From Acidobacteriota bacterium (GTDB lineage Bacteria > Acidobacteriota > Vicinamibacteria > Marinacidobacterales > Marinacidobacteraceae), in assembly GCA_009835985.1 (NCBI GenBank), contig VXWI01000038.1, positions 1 through 64,000 on the forward strand: a DNA stretch of 64,000 bases, written 5' to 3'. Made by a program: the position numbers and the translations under genes. A model generated the notes under the pieces. It was not told the origin of the DNA. It saw only the letters and a program-made list of their open reading frames with translations, and made no database searches. Each line of letters starts with the position of its first letter. The first letter of the stretch is position 1. Below are positions 61,669-64,000 of this stretch, piece by piece.

Positions 61669-63680
61669 CCGCCGAACCGCTCCGGGTCCCAGCGGAGCCC
61701 GAGTTCGGAGGGCGGCGCGATGTAGCCGAGGAGCGCGGAAGCGGCCACCACCGCCGGGCTCGCCAGGTATCCCTCGCCGCCGCGGCCCATGCGGTTCTCC
61801 CAGTTCCGGTTGAAGGAAGTGATCGCCCGCATTCCCGGACGGAGCGCATCCTCTCCCTGGCCGAAACACGGACCGCACCACGACGCCCGGATCTCGCCTC
61901 CCACCGAGCGAAGCACAGCTGCGACGGGTTCTCCCCCAAGGCGCGGCTCGGCCTCTTCGATCGCCTTCCGGACTCCTCCGGAGCCCGGAAAGATGACGAA
62001 CTTCTCGCGCGTGCGGTCGTGTCCGCGTTCGCGCGCCGCGCGCACGACCTGGGCGGCGGCGAGCAGGTCGTCGTAGCTGCCGTTCGTGCAAGACCCGATG
62101 TAGGCGCGGTCGAACCCGAGGCGGCCCTCCGCGACCTCGGTTGCGGGGTGCGCGTTCCCGGGCGCCGACGGAAGCGCCACCAGCGGCTCCACCGCGGCAA
62201 GATCGAAGACTTCTTCGGCGGCGAACCGCGCGGCGGCGCCGCTCGCCACGGGCGGATAGGGGAGATCCGCAGACCCGCGGTCCGCGTAGAACCCCGCCGT
62301 GACCTCGTCGAAGGGAAAGAGTCCGTTCCACGCCTCCGCTTCCGCCATCATGTTGCAGATCGTGTTGCGCCAGGTGATGGGCAGGGCGCCGCGCTCGTCG
62401 ATGAACTCCACCGAGGCGCCCGCGGCGGCGCCGTTCCACTTGGCGATGAGCGCCAGGACGACGTCCTTGCCCGAGGACCAGGGAGGGATCTGGCCGGTGA
62501 GCACCACCCGGCGGGCCGGCGGCGGGGTGAGGAGGACGCTGCCGGTGGCCCAGCCGAAGCCGAGCGCGCTCGATCCGATGCCGACGCCGAGCGCTCCGTA
62601 GGCGCCGTAGGCCCGGCTGTGGCTGTCGGCTCCCGGGATCACCGCGCCGGGCCAGACGAGTCCCTGCTCGGGAAAGTAGAAGTGGAAGATGCCGTCTCCC
62701 GGGGTCGCGAACCAGGGGGCCCGAAGCCCCTCCGCTTCGGCGAACCGCCGGCTGATTTCCGTTTGCCGGTCGTCCGCTTCGCGACCGGTGAAGACGAAGT
62801 GATCGTTGGCGATCGCGGCCTGCCGCGGATGGATGGCGCCCCCGGTGATCTCCCGGAAGGTGTGGATCGCGAACGGCGCGGTGCCGTCGGAAGCAGGCAG
62901 CAGGTCCGCCGTCACCAGGATGCTCTCTCCCACCGAGACGGCGGCGCGGCGGTCCACCCGGTGGGCCCAGAGGATCTGCTCGGTCACGGTGAGGCGGGCA
63001 CGCTCTGCCGGCCCGGGCCACTCGATGATGGGCTTGGACTCGACGGACGCGAGGAACTCCCGGCGGCCCGCCGCCAGGATTCCGCCGGATCGCCGGAGTT
63101 CGGCTTCCCGCGCGGTGAGGGGCTTCGGGTGGTAGGACCGGCCGAGCGTCTCGTTCACGAGTCGCCGGGTCGCCGGATCGAAGCGGAACCGGTGCCCGTC
63201 CCGGGCGTCCTCGGCCGCGGCGGGGCATTCGAGCACCTCGAGCCCGAGGTTGAGCGCGTTCCGGCGGAAGATGTCGCCAACCCCGGAACCGAGCACGAGC
63301 ACCAGCGTGGTCCCCGCATCGCGGGCGATCCCGAGGAGCCCCGCCGGGCTCATTTCCCGCGACGAGCCGATTCCGAACCGCTCACCGGCGATCACAAAGT
63401 TCTGGCCGGCCCGCACCCGGGCCGCGAAATCCGGCATCAGGTGGCGGAACGCCCCCGCCTTCCAGCGCGCGTCGAGCGCGTCGAGGCTCTCGGAGACGCA
63501 ATCGGCGGACGGGGTGATCTGGTCGGTGTCGATCGCGTCCCGCTTGCCGCCCGGACGCTTCGGGTCCCAGAAAATGAGCGCCCGGCCGGTCACCGAAGCC
63601 GCAGAGCGCGAGCCCGGGTCAGCCGTCGGGGCGGAGGGCAGGGGAACGCCGGGCTTCCTCCGTCCGGGCTGGATGCGCAC
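61665..63680 (-). CDS. aconitase/isopropylmalate-dehydratase family enzyme with reversed domain order
   Basis: The 671-residue chain carries the swivel domain first (residues about 35-180: DTDQITPSADCV, then RFGIGSSREMSPAG) and the iron-sulfur domains after it (GADSHSRAYGAYGALGVGIG near residue 340, GSCTNGSYDDL with Cys531, and WCGPCFGQ with Cys602 and Cys605). Standard aconitases have the swivel domain last; here it is at the front. All three cluster cysteines and the catalytic arginines of the swivel domain are kept, so hydro-lyase activity is expected; the substrate may be aconitate, homoaconitate or isopropylmalate. GTG 63680 lies seven bases after TATACT (a possible leaderless start). 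It is coupled to ETF-QO. Confidence 0.86.
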   Translation of the reverse strand: MRIQPGRRKPGVPLPSAPTADPGSRSAASVTGRALIFWDPKRPGGKRDAIDTDQITPSADCVSESLDALDARWKAGAFRHLMPDFAARVRAGQNFVIAGERFGIGSSREMSPAGLLGIARDAGTTLVLVLGSGVGDIFRRNALNLGLEVLECPAAAEDARDGHRFRFDPATRRLVNETLGRSYHPKPLTAREAELRRSGGILAAGRREFLASVESKPIIEWPGPAERARLTVTEQILWAHRVDRRAAVSVGESILVTADLLPASDGTAPFAIHTFREITGGAIHPRQAAIANDHFVFTGREADDRQTEISRRFAEAEGLRAPWFATPGDGIFHFYFPEQGLVWPGAVIPGADSHSRAYGAYGALGVGIGSSALGFGWATGSVLLTPPPARRVVLTGQIPPWSSGKDVVLALIAKWNGAAAGASVEFIDERGALPITWRNTICNMMAEAEAWNGLFPFDEVTAGFYADRGSADLPYPPVASGAAARFAAEEVFDLAAVEPLVALPSAPGNAHPATEVAEGRLGFDRAYIGSCTNGSYDDLLAAAQVVRAARERGHDRTREKFVIFPGSGGVRKAIEEAEPRLGGEPVAAVLRSVGGEIRASWCGPCFGQGEDALRPGMRAITSFNRNWENRMGRGGEGYLASPAVVAASALLGYIAPPSELGLRWDPERFGG

Positions 63681-63737
63681 GGTTTTGAGTATAGAGACGG
63701 TTGACGGTCCATCCGATCACTAGAATTCCGCTTCGTC

Positions 63738-64000
63738 TTGGCCCGTTTCTTTCTGCTGTTGCTGGCCGGGCTCGCGATCTTGCTACCGGGCGCCGCGGCC
63801 CAGGGCCAGGATTCGGAGACCGCGCCCGAGACCCCGGAGACTCCACCCATCTTCCTGTTGACGATGGGCCCCGACCAGTCGGTGGTCTTCCGCAAGTGGG
63901 GGCACGCCGCGCTCTGTGTCGGGGACCGCTGCCTGAACTACGGAGTCACGGACTTCTCGCGGCCCGTGGGACTCGTCAAGGAGGTCCTCCGGGGCGAAGC
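63738..64000 (+). CDS. DUF4105 (Lnb-type) exported protein, N-terminal part cut by window edge
   Basis: A frame opens at TTG 63738 and runs off the window. The first residues MARFFLLLLAGLAILLPGAA form a signal peptide; after an acidic, proline-rich linker comes IFLLTMGPDQSVVFRKWGHA, then GDRCLNYGVTDFS, which match the start of the DUF4105 domain (residues such as W-G-H and N-Y-G are conserved). Some DUF4105 proteins (Lnb) add an acyl chain to lipoproteins, others are unknown. The TTGACG and TAGAAT boxes upstream (63701-63726) are 14 bases apart, too close for a normal promoter. Confidence 0.6.
   Translation, partial: MARFFLLLLAGLAILLPGAAAQGQDSETAPETPETPPIFLLTMGPDQSVVFRKWGHAALCVGDRCLNYGVTDFSRPVGLVKEVLRGE

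Noticed and set aside
63701-63726. Promoter TTGACG...TAGAAT before the DUF4105 gene
   Set aside because: The spacer is only 14 bases, too short for a normal sigma70-type promoter.
1-64000. CRISPR array, transposase or rRNA operon
   Set aside because: No regularly spaced short repeats, no transposase-like protein and no rRNA sequence was found.

Overview
The window is high-GC DNA from a Gram-negative bacterium: it encodes a TonB-dependent receptor, many exported or lipoprotein enzymes and an AttEFGH-type export system. A VWFA protein of the acidobacterial VWFA-related type (26601-27596) and the many secreted hydrolases suggest Acidobacteriota or a neighbouring soil or marine phylum such as Gemmatimonadota. 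This placement is an inference; no rRNA gene is present.

Region 1 (1 to about 10.2 kb) is an accessory or defence island. It holds the end of a TraD/TraG-type conjugative coupling ATPase, a 43-codon gene linking it by overlapping stops and starts to an AbiEii-type nucleotidyltransferase, an unknown protein with a helix-turn-helix-like tail and a possible PD-(D/E)XK nuclease. On the other strand a tight six-gene run encodes a small membrane protein, DUF2442, DUF4160 and the type I restriction subunits HsdR, HsdM and HsdS. An AT-richer stretch with several hairpins (10.2-10.4 kb) separates the island from metabolic chromosome.

Region 2 (10.5-34.7 kb) is built around two molybdenum hydroxylases of the aerobic carbon monoxide dehydrogenase (CODH) family. 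The first has the form I gene order M-S-L and the form I active-site motif AYRCSFR, so it is probably a true CO dehydrogenase. It is followed by an XdhC/CoxI-like maturation protein fused to a YHS domain. The second has the form II order S-L-M and the motif AYRGAGR, and is followed by coxD (MoxR ATPase), coxE (VWA) and a coxF/xdhC gene. coxG lies between the two clusters, behind an RHH/PIN toxin-antitoxin pair. The interval also holds a P1-family peptidase, a lipoprotein, a TonB receptor, a beta-lactamase-fold hydrolase, a TolB-PHP metallohydrolase, an acetamidase-like lipoprotein and the VWFA protein.

Region 3 (34.7-40 kb) is an AttEFGH-like ABC export module whose last gene fuses an AttH/CrtC lipocalin-like domain in frame to a PuuD-like multi-pass membrane domain.

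Region 4 (40.3-54.4 kb) is catabolic: a tripartite tricarboxylate transporter (TctC, TctB, TctA), an MmgE/PrpD protein, a CocE-type hydrolase, a nitrilase-family enzyme, a sodium:solute symporter with its DUF3311 partner, an amidohydrolase, a cyclophilin, an acyl-CoA dehydrogenase and a fusion of a MeaB GTPase with methylmalonyl-CoA epimerase.

Region 5 (54.4-64 kb) carries tRNA-Val(CAC), pyruvate kinase, a family 2 glycosyltransferase, an N-acyl-D-amino-acid deacylase, cystathionine beta-synthase, an ETF:ubiquinone oxidoreductase that lacks one iron-sulfur ligand, an aconitase-family enzyme with its domains in reversed order, and the start of a DUF4105 protein. Together the genes suggest an aerobic heterotroph that breaks down peptides, amides and organic acids and supplements respiration by oxidising CO. 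Hairpin repeats recur in at least four intergenic places. No transposase, CRISPR array or rRNA operon is visible.
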